This document shows, in pieces, positions 19,927 to 27,288 of a stretch of 64,000 nt of DNA. Position numbers and translations under genes: made by a program. Position 1 is the stretch's first letter; each line of letters opens with the position of its first letter. The DNA is from Entomospira nematocerorum. GTDB lineage: Bacteria; Spirochaetota; Spirochaetia; WRBN01. Below the pieces are notes generated by a model. The model was not told the DNA's origin. It saw only the letters and a program-made list of their open reading frames with translations, and searched no databases. The stretch is from contig NZ_CP118168.1 in NCBI RefSeq assembly GCF_028748105.1, positions 62,001-126,000 on the forward strand, in the 5' to 3' direction.

Positions 19927-20685
19927 ATGAAGCTACCAACCATACGTCTATTACTCATTATACTTTCAGCCATGTTCTTTTATAGTGGATGCTCGAATAA
20001 TCTACGCAAAGAGTGGCGTGAGAGCGTTAAAAACAAACAAAATTCAGTCAAAGAGAGCCTAGCAGCTGAGACGGCAACACTCACACTGGAACAACAGCTA
20101 GCAGAAATTGATGGAACTCTTCAAGTACAAGCAATCAAAAAGAATATTGCACGATATGAAAAACAATTACAGAAAGCACACACTTCTCTCTATGACAAAT
20201 CGCAAGCAATGCGAGCACTGGGAATAATCTATCTCAATAATCAACTTTATCTAGCTGCTCTCGATCAATTCGAACAAGCACTTGCCATTACCCCACACAA
20301 TGGAATGCTCCACTATTATGCTGGAATTAGTAGTGGGTGGATGAGTAATCTTGAATCTAATAGCATCAAGCGTACCCAATATAAAGAGCAAGCCCTATTT
20401 CACTTAGAAAAATCCAGTGAAATCAATCCAAATCACGCTGAAACAGCACTCGCATTATCCACCCTGTATATTGAAATGGATAAACTTTCACAAGCACAAT
20501 TCCAACTGAAGCGTTATAAAAGTATGCGGCCACACTCCCTTGATGCAATGTTATTAGAGGCAAGCATTGCTACTAAACAGAAACAATTTTCTCTAGCTCG
20601 TGAGCTCTATCAAAAAATCATTCAAGAAAGCAATCAACCCTCTCTACAAGAACAAGCCCAACGAGCATTTGATCTCCTTCCATAA
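19927..20685 (+). CDS. TPR-containing lipoprotein
   Basis: A 252-residue exported protein. The signal peptide ends in the lipobox YSGC (Cys22). The mature region is helical with tetratricopeptide units: ALGIIYLNNQLYLAALDQFEQALAI and later NPNHAETALALSTLYIEMDKLSQAQ. A TPR or lipoprotein gene between ftsZ and dprA is also found in Borrelia by my recollection, so it may be a conserved spirochaetal gene linked to division. It starts 3 bases after xerC. The binding partner is unknown. Confidence 0.85.
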   Translation: MKLPTIRLLLIILSAMFFYSGCSNNLRKEWRESVKNKQNSVKESLAAETATLTLEQQLAEIDGTLQVQAIKKNIARYEKQLQKAHTSLYDKSQAMRALGIIYLNNQLYLAALDQFEQALAITPHNGMLHYYAGISSGWMSNLESNSIKRTQYKEQALFHLEKSSEINPNHAETALALSTLYIEMDKLSQAQFQLKRYKSMRPHSLDAMLLEASIATKQKQFSLARELYQKIIQESNQPSLQEQAQRAFDLLP

Positions 20686-20696
20686 CGGAGTTTTCC

Positions 20697-21740
20697 ATGG
20701 CATCAATTTTAACACTAGCAATTGCACATATACCTTATTTACCAGTACAAAAAAAGCATCTCTTAGCAAGGAAATATGTATCATCCCAAGATTTTGCTGC
20801 TCTCCATGGAACTGAATTAATCCATGAATTTCCGGATCTTGCTTCTACAAAATCACGACAATTGGCATGGTCACAATGGCATGGAAAACAGGCTTTAATT
20901 GATGCCGAAAAACTTTTAGAACAATTACAAAAACGCCATATTGCAATTATTGATATCCTCGATAAGACCTATCCATCACTACTCAAAGAAATATATGATC
21001 CCCCTTTCCTCCTCTATTATCGAGGAAGACTACCCAGTACGGCGACTCCTAGTCTTGCTATTGTTGGAACACGCAAGCCATCTCTCAATGCTAAAGAAGA
21101 GTGTGCTCTCTTCACAAGAGAGGTCGCTCCTTACGTTAGCTCTATTGTCTCAGGATTAGCGCTAGGAATTGATGGACAAGCACATCGTGCTGCTTTAGCT
21201 ACAGGACGACATACTACAGCGATTCTTGGTGGCGGATTTGATCATCTCTATCCCTCATCACATAAAAACCTTGCAGCAAGGATTATCGATGAAGGAGGTC
21301 TTCTGCTCACTGAATATGCACCATCAATAGCGCCAAAAACATATAGCTTCCCGGAGCGTAATCGCATTATCGCTGGAATTACGAATGGTACACTCATTAT
21401 AGAGGCGCCACATCGATCTGGCTCACTGATCACAGGACAATTAGCACTAGATTATGGGCGAGACTTATTTGTGCATGCAGTAGGAATCACTAATACAGAG
21501 TCTGGCACCAGTCAACTCTATGAAGATGGAGCGATTGCACTCAAACGAGGTGACGATCTTCTTAGCTTATGGGGTATAACACCTAAGAGAGCACAACAGT
21601 CTCCGACAACGATCATGAGTGAAAGTACTCTAAATTCCCAAAAGCCTCGATTTGATTCTAAGCTTTATAATCTAGGAAATCAAATTGCCGAAGAGTTATG
21701 GCGAGAAATCAGCGATGAAGACTTTAACAACCTGTTATAG
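20697..21740 (+). CDS. dprA: DNA processing protein DprA/Smf
   Basis: A 347-residue DprA/Smf protein: an N-terminal SAM-like region, then the Rossmann-type core with LAIVGTRKPS, SGLALGIDGQAHRAAL, GGGFDHLYPSSH and the FPERNRIIAG block. In competent bacteria DprA loads RecA on incoming single-stranded DNA. It is also widespread in non-competent species, where its role is unclear. ACGGAG precedes the ATG. It is the last gene of the plus-strand division unit and ends one base before the convergent TPR gene. Confidence 0.95.
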   Translation: MASILTLAIAHIPYLPVQKKHLLARKYVSSQDFAALHGTELIHEFPDLASTKSRQLAWSQWHGKQALIDAEKLLEQLQKRHIAIIDILDKTYPSLLKEIYDPPFLLYYRGRLPSTATPSLAIVGTRKPSLNAKEECALFTREVAPYVSSIVSGLALGIDGQAHRAALATGRHTTAILGGGFDHLYPSSHKNLAARIIDEGGLLLTEYAPSIAPKTYSFPERNRIIAGITNGTLIIEAPHRSGSLITGQLALDYGRDLFVHAVGITNTESGTSQLYEDGAIALKRGDDLLSLWGITPKRAQQSPTTIMSESTLNSQKPRFDSKLYNLGNQIAEELWREISDEDFNNLL

Positions 21741-21741
21741 C

Positions 21742-22290
21742 TTAATCCTCAATGACTTCATCGTCGAAAGATGTATCCACGGATAAATCTACAATATGCA
21801 TATCGTCACCTAGCTCATCCTCCCGAATTGTTTGCCAATAGTGATGCTCTTCTGCTTTAATACTACGTATCACCAAGTTTCCATCTGGTGTCATCATTTT
21901 ACGATCAATCATCTCTCTCTTAAATTCATCAAGTAGTCGTTGAGCTGCATCTCCTCCAAGGTGTGCAGCCATCAAGTAGTCATTGAGAGCTTCCTCATAA
22001 AATCCTTTATCAGCATAAACATCTCCACGATTCGCATACGCTCGATCATTCTTAGGCTCTAGCTCCAATACCTTATCAAAATAAGTAATCGCTAAATCAT
22101 ACTCATTATGCAGATAAGATCGTGCACCTAATAAAAACCAGTCACTCGCTTTTCTTTCTTTAGCATCCATCTCTGCAGAGTACGTATCACCATTAAGCTC
22201 CAGAAAAGTCTCTACTTCTAAATTTGTCTCGAAAGTACATCCTTCACCCTCAGTAGTAGTTTCGCTATCCACATTATTATCATTTATCAT
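21742..22290 (-). CDS. TPR-repeat cytoplasmic protein
   Basis: A 182-residue protein with no signal peptide, an acidic N-terminus and two tetratricopeptide units in the middle (ARSYLHNEYDLAITYFDKVLELEPKNDRAYANRGDVY and the following segment). The C-terminal 60 residues are acidic and unrecognised. TPR units bind peptides of partner proteins; no partner is suggested by context. AGGGGAAGA precedes the ATG. It is convergent with dprA with a one-base gap. Confidence 0.75.
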   Translation of the reverse strand: MINDNNVDSETTTEGEGCTFETNLEVETFLELNGDTYSAEMDAKERKASDWFLLGARSYLHNEYDLAITYFDKVLELEPKNDRAYANRGDVYADKGFYEEALNDYLMAAHLGGDAAQRLLDEFKREMIDRKMMTPDGNLVIRSIKAEEHHYWQTIREDELGDDMHIVDLSVDTSFDDEVIED

Positions 22291-22336
22291 ATTTTTCTTC
22301 CCCTATACTCTCTTGTCTAATACAGTCCTCTGCACA

Positions 22337-23182
22337 TCACTTTCGCTTACTCGATGAAGAAATCACCGTATTTTCTCTAGTCTGAACAATCAACCCATCA
22401 TAGGCCAAAAACATATTTTCTGGTAAGATAGCAGAAATTTTTTCATGCTCAATATCATGAGAAATATGTGTAAAGTAGGTCGTCTTAGCACCAATCATCT
22501 TGGCGATTTCCATTGCTTGATCTAGATGAAAATGTCGTGGGTGTGGAGTAAGTCTCACTGCATTGAGTACAAGAATATCTAAATTTCTATTTGCAAGTCG
22601 ATAAATCGTCTCCTCAGGTATGGTTGAAGCATCGGTAATATATGCAAAGTCTTCAATGCGAAATCCTACAATCGGCATAGAACCATGAAAAATCTCTAGA
22701 GGCTCTATGATCAGCGAATTTACCATGATATCCTGATTCAATATAATCGGATGATAAAGTAAACTGGGTCTACCTTTCTTTCCTGCCTCATTGTTGAATG
22801 CATAATAATATTGATGATAAATCATATCAATACCCCACAATGTTCCTGGTTGGGTCGGTACATGTCGATGCTTTTGCGCATAGATATCAATTGTTTGTTT
22901 CATAGACCAATTTAATGCCCGTAGCTCAGGGATCCCAGAAATATGATCCGCATCGGCATGTGTGAAGAGAATAGCGTCTAGTTTTTGAATGTTATATTTC
23001 AACGCCTGTTCTCGAAAATCACTACTTGCATCAATGAGTACGCAACTCTGTCCATCCTGGACTAATACACTTGCCCGTAGTCGTCTATTCTTAGACGACT
23101 GTGACTGACATGTTGTACAGCTACAAGCAATTAATGGCACGCCATCACTGGTGCCAGTTCCTAAAAACGTTACCGTCATCAT
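22337..23182 (-). CDS. Metallo-beta-lactamase-fold hydrolase, PhnP-like
   Basis: A 281-residue MBL-fold protein with the metal motif THADADH near residue 76 and further ligands in YITDASTIP and FTHISHD. FLGTGTSDGVPLIACSCTTCQS with a Cys cluster near the N-terminus is typical of the PhnP-like subgroup, which hydrolyses cyclic phosphodiesters. No phosphonate genes are near, so a role in phosphonate breakdown is not supported; nucleotide or RNA phosphodiesters are alternatives. Two adjacent ATGs at 23182 and 23179 are possible. Their -10 element lies 5 or 8 bases upstream, so the transcript may be leaderless. Confidence 0.85.
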   Translation of the reverse strand: MMTVTFLGTGTSDGVPLIACSCTTCQSQSSKNRRLRASVLVQDGQSCVLIDASSDFREQALKYNIQKLDAILFTHADADHISGIPELRALNWSMKQTIDIYAQKHRHVPTQPGTLWGIDMIYHQYYYAFNNEAGKKGRPSLLYHPIILNQDIMVNSLIIEPLEIFHGSMPIVGFRIEDFAYITDASTIPEETIYRLANRNLDILVLNAVRLTPHPRHFHLDQAMEIAKMIGAKTTYFTHISHDIEHEKISAILPENMFLAYDGLIVQTRENTVISSSSKRK

Positions 23183-23187
23183 ATACA

Positions 23188-23217
23188 ATACTATCCGTTA
23201 TTATACGATTCTGTCAA
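23188..23217 (-). promoter_or_regulatory. Leaderless-type promoter of the PhnP-like gene
   Basis: On the minus strand a perfect TTGACA (23212-23217), an 18-base spacer and TAGTAT (23188-23193) end 5 bases before the ATG at 23182 and 8 before the ATG at 23179. Confidence 0.6.
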
Positions 23218-23287
23218 GAGAGAGTACATTGATTCCTATTTATTGTAGTAACATGGATATCCATGACAAAAGTATATCTCCATAATA

Positions 23288-23316
23288 TTGTATTTTGCAT
23301 ATAAAATCGATATACT
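23288..23316 (+). promoter_or_regulatory. Leaderless-type promoter of the decayed lipoprotein gene
   Basis: TTGTAT (23288-23293), a 17-base spacer and TATACT (23311-23316) end 7 bases before the ATG at 23324. The promoter is intact although the gene it serves is broken. Confidence 0.55.
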
Positions 23317-23323
23317 GTACGCC

Positions 23324-23846
23324 ATGAAAAGGTTCATGGTATGTTGCATCCTCCTTGCTGGATGTAGTCACACAACTACAGAAGAATTCACCCCATCTGA
23401 AGATTCGCCAATCACGCTTCCAACTGACACCACTCCATGTACTTTCATGGCGGTAGATGCCAAGCAACACTGAGTGTATAGCCAAGTTCTACAATTGCAT
23501 CAAACGATTCAAGAACTTGAACCAATACTGTGCGATAAAACTCTTGCAAACTTTGATGCAAAATCCGCATATGGCTATGATCTGATACAACATCGAGAAG
23601 AGATTAAACATCCACAAGCATACAAGGATTATCAAGGCTATGATCACGCCCTCTTAGCCATTATGATGGGGTACTCAGTGAAGCCGAGATCAATAATCTT
23701 CACTATTATGGCTTAACCTTGCCAGGTCAATTATTGATGATAACTTTTGGGTAAATGTTTCGACTCGCTATTATGGTAGTCAGGAATTCACGCATAATGT
23801 ACTGGAGGAGCTATATACAGCCGTATTAGAGAAAAATTATCGATAA
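23324..23846 (+). pseudogene. Decayed lipoprotein gene
   Basis: The ATG at 23324 opens MKRFMVCCILLAGCSH, a lipoprotein signal with lipobox LAGC. The frame is interrupted by TGA at 23471-23473, then continues in the same frame (VYSQVLQLHQTIQELEPIL onward) to about 23665. There the coding sense moves back by one base to DGVLSEAEINNLHYYGLTLPGQ, and near 23730 it moves again by one base to IIDDNFWVNVSTRYYGSQEF, ending at TAA 23844-23846. Both shifts fit single-base deletions. The product would have been a lipoprotein of about 170 residues, family unknown. One stop plus two frameshifts argue for a real pseudogene rather than a sequencing slip. Confidence 0.7.
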
Positions 23847-23874
23847 GTCTCATTATTCTCCCTAAGAGTCGATC

Positions 23875-23903
23875 TTGTGTATTATATCTAAGTCATATAT
23901 ACT
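23875..23903 (+). promoter_or_regulatory. Leaderless-type promoter of the iron alcohol dehydrogenase
   Basis: TTGTGT (23875-23880), a 17-base spacer and TATACT (23898-23903) end 7 bases before the ATG at 23911. There is no Shine-Dalgarno in the 7 bases between. Confidence 0.6.
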
Positions 23904-23910
23904 AATACTT

Positions 23911-25074
23911 ATGAAAACATTAAATTTTACATTTTATCGACCAACACAGTTATTATTTGGTGAGAATAATATTGAAAGACTCCCCACCCTCATTCAAAAA
24001 GAACAGAAAATTTTACTACTCTATGGTGGTGGAAGCATCAAAAAAAATGGGATCTATGATCGAACTAAGCAAGCCTTAACGGGATATCATGTTGTTGAAT
24101 TTGGTGGGATTGAAGCTAATCCTCATTATGAAACATGTATGAATGCTGTAGCTATAGTCAAACAAGAGCATATTGATCTTATTTTAGCTGTCGGTGGTGG
24201 CAGTGTTATGGATGCAGCGAAATTTATTGGATTGGCTAGTAAGTTACCAGATACTGCAGATCCGTGGCAGTCGGCTGTATTAGAGAGTGGACAATGCCAA
24301 GATGCTGTTCCTATTGCAGTCATTCCAACACTTGCAGCAACGGGTAGTGAGATGAATGCTGGCTTTGTTATTTCTAATATTGGATTACAAGAAAAAAGAG
24401 CCGGTGGTAATAGCTTAGTTATTCCTAAGTTTGCCATTATGGAGCCCAGTGCCACACTCAGTTGTGATGCTCGACAGACCAGTAATGGTATTGCTGATGC
24501 ATATGTACATGTCTTAGAACAGTATCTAACTCAAGATCAAGGTGAAACGTTACAGTCATATTGGGCGGAAGGCGTTCTAAAAACGATTTTAGCGGTAGCT
24601 CCAAGACTCATGGCCAACCTCCAAGATGTCGATGCTCGTGGAATTTTTATGCACGCGGCGACGATGGCTCTCAATGGTATGATTAGCATGGGCGTATCCA
24701 GTGACTGGGCAACACACATGATTGGACACGAACTAACCATCCTATATGGCATTGATCATGGACGTAGTTTGACAATTGTCATGCCCAATCTCTGGCGTGT
24801 ACGCCGTGAGGCAAAATTGGGACGCTTGGCACAATACGGGCGCAATGTCTTAGGGCTCACAGGAACTGATAGTGAAGTTGCTGATCAAGCCATTACTGCA
24901 ACACAGGTATTTTTCCAATCCATCAAGATGCCTATAACACTCTCTGAAGCTGGTATTAGCAGTGACGCAATTGATCGGATAAGCCAGAAAGTTGCCGATC
25001 GCGGTGATAGCTTTGGTGAAGATGGTAAAGTAGATTCTTCAATGATTAAAGAAATCTTGACATTATCAAAATAA
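23911..25074 (+). CDS. Iron-containing alcohol dehydrogenase (butanol dehydrogenase-like)
   Basis: A 387-residue group III (iron-type) alcohol dehydrogenase. The Rossmann-like N-terminal half has ILLLYGGGSIKKNGIYD and the nucleotide motif LILAVGGGSVMDAAKFIG. The metal ligands are expected in TNGIADAYVHVLEQY and in HMIGHELTILYGIDHGRS. The pattern matches the NAD(P)H-dependent butanol dehydrogenase subgroup, so it probably reduces an aldehyde during fermentation in the cytoplasm. The start at 23911 lacks a ribosome site and sits 7 bases after a -10 element. An upstream extension of 12 codons would reach into the promoter and is rejected. A hairpin terminator follows. Confidence 0.92.
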   Translation: MKTLNFTFYRPTQLLFGENNIERLPTLIQKEQKILLLYGGGSIKKNGIYDRTKQALTGYHVVEFGGIEANPHYETCMNAVAIVKQEHIDLILAVGGGSVMDAAKFIGLASKLPDTADPWQSAVLESGQCQDAVPIAVIPTLAATGSEMNAGFVISNIGLQEKRAGGNSLVIPKFAIMEPSATLSCDARQTSNGIADAYVHVLEQYLTQDQGETLQSYWAEGVLKTILAVAPRLMANLQDVDARGIFMHAATMALNGMISMGVSSDWATHMIGHELTILYGIDHGRSLTIVMPNLWRVRREAKLGRLAQYGRNVLGLTGTDSEVADQAITATQVFFQSIKMPITLSEAGISSDAIDRISQKVADRGDSFGEDGKVDSSMIKEILTLSK

Positions 25075-25121
25075 TAACACATATTTGTATAGTCAAGAGT
25101 CTTTAAGTCTAATCTAAATGA

Positions 25122-25145
25122 AAAGACCTCCAAATAGAGGTCTTT
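25122..25145. terminator. Shared convergent terminator hairpin
   Basis: AAAGACCTC and GAGGTCTTT form a perfect 9-bp stem around a six-base CAAATA loop. It lies between the alcohol dehydrogenase (plus) and the tiny-gene operon (minus). The minus-strand copy is followed by TCATTT, so termination may be stronger in that direction. Confidence 0.75.
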
Positions 25146-25160
25146 GTGAAAAGTCAATTT

Positions 25161-25268
25161 TTATAGCTTACGCCAACTATGGGATCCACCTGATGGACAT
25201 CCACCTTGGGTAGGCATAGAATCTTTTTCTACCTGAGTACCACATTTACTACATAACCAACTAGCCAT
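25161..25268 (-). CDS. 35-residue zinc-ribbon-like protein
   Basis: A very short gene of 36 codons including stop, with a strong AAGGAGG site 5 bases before the ATG. The product has an N-terminal CSKCG knuckle and later GGCPSGGSHSW, so Cys6, Cys9, Cys24 and a His could bind a metal ion such as zinc. It is the last of three tiny same-strand genes. I cannot name a family; small standalone treble-clef or rubredoxin-like proteins look similar. The strong ribosome site and terminator support a real gene. Confidence 0.7.
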   Translation of the reverse strand: MASWLCSKCGTQVEKDSMPTQGGCPSGGSHSWRKL

Positions 25269-25295
25269 TTCCTCCTCCTTTTAATATTAAGATTT

Positions 25296-25403
25296 TTACT
25301 TATGAAGTGCTTTGATAAATCCTTTACAATAAAGGCACTTCATACCTTTTTCTAATGTGTAAATTGTTCCACAATACTTACACTTCATTAATAACAAAAT
25401 CAT
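25296..25403 (-). CDS. 35-residue double CxxC zinc-ribbon protein
   Basis: The product carries two knuckles, CKYCG and CLYCKG, 11 residues apart, giving a four-Cys zinc site, followed by a basic tail. The ATG at 25403 overlaps the TGA of the preceding hydrophobic gene as ATGA, which suggests translational coupling; an internal ATG at 25388 would give 30 residues but has no ribosome site. It is the middle gene of the tiny operon. Function unknown; a rubredoxin-like or RNA-polymerase-ribbon-like fold is possible. Confidence 0.65.
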   Translation of the reverse strand: MILLLMKCKYCGTIYTLEKGMKCLYCKGFIKALHK

Positions 25404-25498
25404 TTTTTCTTGCCACCTAAAATTCCACTGTCATTGACAAAGATTAATCCTTGAAAAATAATCCAAAACGGAAAAAATAAAATTTTAAAAATAATCAT
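25400..25498 (-). CDS. 32-residue hydrophobic small protein
   Basis: The protein is almost entirely one hydrophobic helix, MIIFKILFFPFWIIFQGLIFV, followed by a short polar tail ending GGKKK. It is therefore likely a single-pass small membrane protein. AAGGAG lies 5 bases before the ATG, and a promoter with TTGACT and GATATT stands about 45-70 bases upstream. It heads the operon and overlaps the next zinc-ribbon gene by 4 bases. No family recognised. A type I toxin-like peptide is conceivable, but the coupled zinc-ribbon genes do not fit that picture. Confidence 0.6.
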   Translation of the reverse strand: MIIFKILFFPFWIIFQGLIFVNDSGILGGKKK

Positions 25499-25740
25499 TT
25501 CTACTCCTTCTTTTCCCCTACATTCCTTACATCTTTAAGAATATCATATATATATAAAATTTAGTCAATTATTATTCATAATATATCATTTTTATATATA
25601 AAACAGAATATTTACACATAATTTAATGTATATGTGTATAACTTATGTATTATAATGGTATTATAATTTAATAATGAGTGATTAATGTATAAATTGTGAA
25701 TTATAATTCAGTGGTTTCATTAAAATTATTAAAATAATGA
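25499..25740. other. AT-rich gap with the tiny-operon promoter
   Basis: The gap is extremely AT-rich with runs such as TATATATATA. On the minus strand TTGACT (25563-25568), a 17-base spacer and GATATT (25540-25545) form a plausible promoter for the tiny genes. No coding frame of note was seen in the rest. Confidence 0.5.
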
Positions 25741-25932
25741 TCACAAAAGACAATAAACTTTTCCCCATCCCTCTCTGCTGCAGCCGCATTTGTCTATAAT
25801 TCTAGATCCAATGGTTGGCCTATATGGCAAACTCCCGATGGTCGCACTCTCTATGATGTTGTACGAGCTAGTAATCAAGGTATTGAGGCCGAACTAGACA
25901 AGCAAGAAAAGAGTACTAGTAGTCAACTATAA
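25741..25932 (+). pseudogene. Remnant of a DUF4357-domain protein
   Basis: An open frame without start codon, entered after TGA at 25738-25740, reads SPSLSAAAAFVYN then SRSNGWPIWQTPDGRTLYDV and ends at TAA 25930-25932. This matches the DUF4357 pattern as I know it (S-P-S-x-A-A, then N-G-W..W.d..G.tL). That domain usually forms the C-terminal end of larger proteins, often GIY-YIG nucleases or restriction-related proteins. The rest of the gene is missing and the upstream DNA is AT-rich and non-coding, so this looks like the last piece of a lost accessory gene. Confidence 0.6.
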
Positions 25933-26023
25933 ACAGTATCTTCAGAGGGATTTGTAAATATTATCTGGTAATACTTGAAAAAAAAAGATATATCAAGTAG
26001 AATACTCTCAAAGAGTCCTCTTT

Positions 26024-26048
26024 ACCCTATGGCTACATACTATAGGGT
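26024..26048 (+). promoter_or_regulatory. Hairpin in the rpsF leader
   Basis: ACCCTAT (26024-26030) and ATAGGGT (26042-26048) can form a 7-bp stem with an 11-base loop, 39 bases before the rpsF start. Ribosomal protein S6-S18 leaders are autoregulated in several bacteria, but the CCG signature of that RNA is not evident here. It could also be an attenuator or a terminator for upstream transcription. Confidence 0.35.
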
Positions 26049-26087
26049 CAAATTTTAACATAAAGACAGACCACAAGGAGGAATAGA

Positions 26088-26453
26088 GTGAACAGCTATG
26101 AGTTAGTTTGCATATTCAATGTCAAAGAGAACAATCATGCAGAAGGATTAGAGGCAGTACGCAATATCCTAAAGAATCAAGGTGCTACTATCATCAAAGA
26201 AGATGATATGGGTGCACGTAACCTTGCTTATGAAATCAATAAAGAGACCCGCGGTCACTACCACCTCTATCTCTTTGAACGCGAAGGGGAAATGACAAAA
26301 ATTGATGAGCTCCTTAAATTACAACGCTCCTTAATTCGTCATCTAATTATCAAGGTAGAAAAACCACGCAAGCAACGTATCCGTGTACGTAAAACACATC
26401 AAACTCCAGTTAGCGCTGCTCCGGTTGAATTAACGGTTGTAGAAGGAGAGTAG
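26088..26453 (+). CDS. rpsF: 30S ribosomal protein S6
   Basis: A 121-residue S6 protein. It starts NSYELVCIFNV and contains GARNLAYEINKETRGHYHLYLFE, the conserved central block. S6 forms a heterodimer with S18 on the platform of the small subunit. The start is GTG at 26088 with a perfect AAGGAGG 6 bases upstream. The C-terminal 25 residues after the core are a basic then acidic tail. It opens the rpsF-ssb-rpsR-(membrane protein)-rplI-dnaB unit. Confidence 0.96.
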   Translation: MNSYELVCIFNVKENNHAEGLEAVRNILKNQGATIIKEDDMGARNLAYEINKETRGHYHLYLFEREGEMTKIDELLKLQRSLIRHLIIKVEKPRKQRIRVRKTHQTPVSAAPVELTVVEGE

Positions 26454-26456
26454 AAA

Positions 26457-26933
26457 ATGGCAGATGTCAACCAGGTTGTTCTTATTGGGCGACTCACCAA
26501 AGATGCGGAACTAAAGTATACAACCAATACTAACTTAGCAATTACACGCTTCTCGATAGCCGTCAATGCACGTCGCAAGCAAGAAGATCAGTGGGTTGAT
26601 GAAGCAAGTTTTTTTGATATTACCATCTTTGGTAAACAAGGGGAGACACTGCACAACTATCTGCAAAAGGGTAAACAAGTTGCCGTTGAAGGTCAACTAC
26701 GTCAAGATCGATGGGAGCAAGATGGTCAAATGCGTAGCCGTGTCTATGTATTAGCTGACAACATCATGCTATTAGGTGGAGTAAGTAACGATCATACAGG
26801 TGATCGTGGTACATCGTTTGGTCAGAGTAATGACTTCAAACAACAAGCTCCAGCCAGTCGGCCTAAAAATGGCGGACGAAGTACCTCACCCATGGCACCT
26901 CCTGTTGACTTTGAAGATGACATTCCCTTTTAA
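26457..26933 (+). CDS. ssb: Single-stranded DNA-binding protein
   Basis: A 158-residue SSB with the OB-fold start VNQVVLIGRLTKDAELKY, an aromatic-rich core and a Gly/Gln/Pro-rich linker from residue 110. The acidic C-terminal tip is DFEDDIPF, the canonical docking peptide for replication and repair partners. It binds and protects ssDNA as a tetramer. It starts 3 bases after rpsF and has its own GGAGAG site. A small 6-bp stem with a GGTT loop (26936-26951) follows the stop. Confidence 0.97.
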   Translation: MADVNQVVLIGRLTKDAELKYTTNTNLAITRFSIAVNARRKQEDQWVDEASFFDITIFGKQGETLHNYLQKGKQVAVEGQLRQDRWEQDGQMRSRVYVLADNIMLLGGVSNDHTGDRGTSFGQSNDFKQQAPASRPKNGGRSTSPMAPPVDFEDDIPF

Positions 26934-26984
26934 CTTTGCTCGGTTGAGCAACTATTTCACAAAACTAAATGGAGTATAGAAATT

Positions 26985-27266
26985 ATGGCAGACCCAAGAG
27001 ATAATAATTATTCAGATAATTTTTCTGGAGATGATAAAGAAAAACGTGGAAAAAGAAGTTTCCATAAGAAAAAAGTATGTCGTTTTTGTAACAACACCAA
27101 GACAATTGATTACAAGGATACAGAGACTCTTAAACGCTGTGTTACAGAACGTGGTAAAATTCTTCCCGCTCGCATCACAGGATCTTGTGCCAGACATCAA
27201 AGAGAGTTGACACAAGCTATTAAGCGTGCACGCATCCTCGCATTACTTCCGTTTGTAAGTAACTAA
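26985..27266 (+). CDS. rpsR: 30S ribosomal protein S18
   Basis: A 93-residue S18 with the conserved core VCRFCNNTKTIDYKD, RCVTERGKILPARITG and CARHQREL. It retains four Cys residues (two in CRFC, one in RCV, one in SCARHQ), which marks it as the zinc-binding (C+) form. The N-terminal 30 residues are a charged extension. S18 pairs with S6 from the same operon. It starts 51 bases after ssb. Confidence 0.96.
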   Translation: MADPRDNNYSDNFSGDDKEKRGKRSFHKKKVCRFCNNTKTIDYKDTETLKRCVTERGKILPARITGSCARHQRELTQAIKRARILALLPFVSN

Positions 27267-27288
27267 GAAACGTATCAAGGATCTTGTC

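Noticed and set aside
23471..23473. In-frame TGA read as selenocysteine or as Trp
   Set aside because: Two further frameshifts follow in the same gene, no SECIS-like hairpin was seen next to it, and TGA is an ordinary stop of intact genes here, such as nfeD.
25400..25498. Type I toxin peptide
   Set aside because: Size and hydrophobicity fit, but the gene is translationally coupled to a zinc-ribbon gene and no antisense RNA promoter was recognised.
26024..26048. S6-S18 autoregulatory leader RNA
   Set aside because: A hairpin is present in the right place, but the CCG loop signature of the known motif is missing; kept only as a low-confidence hairpin.
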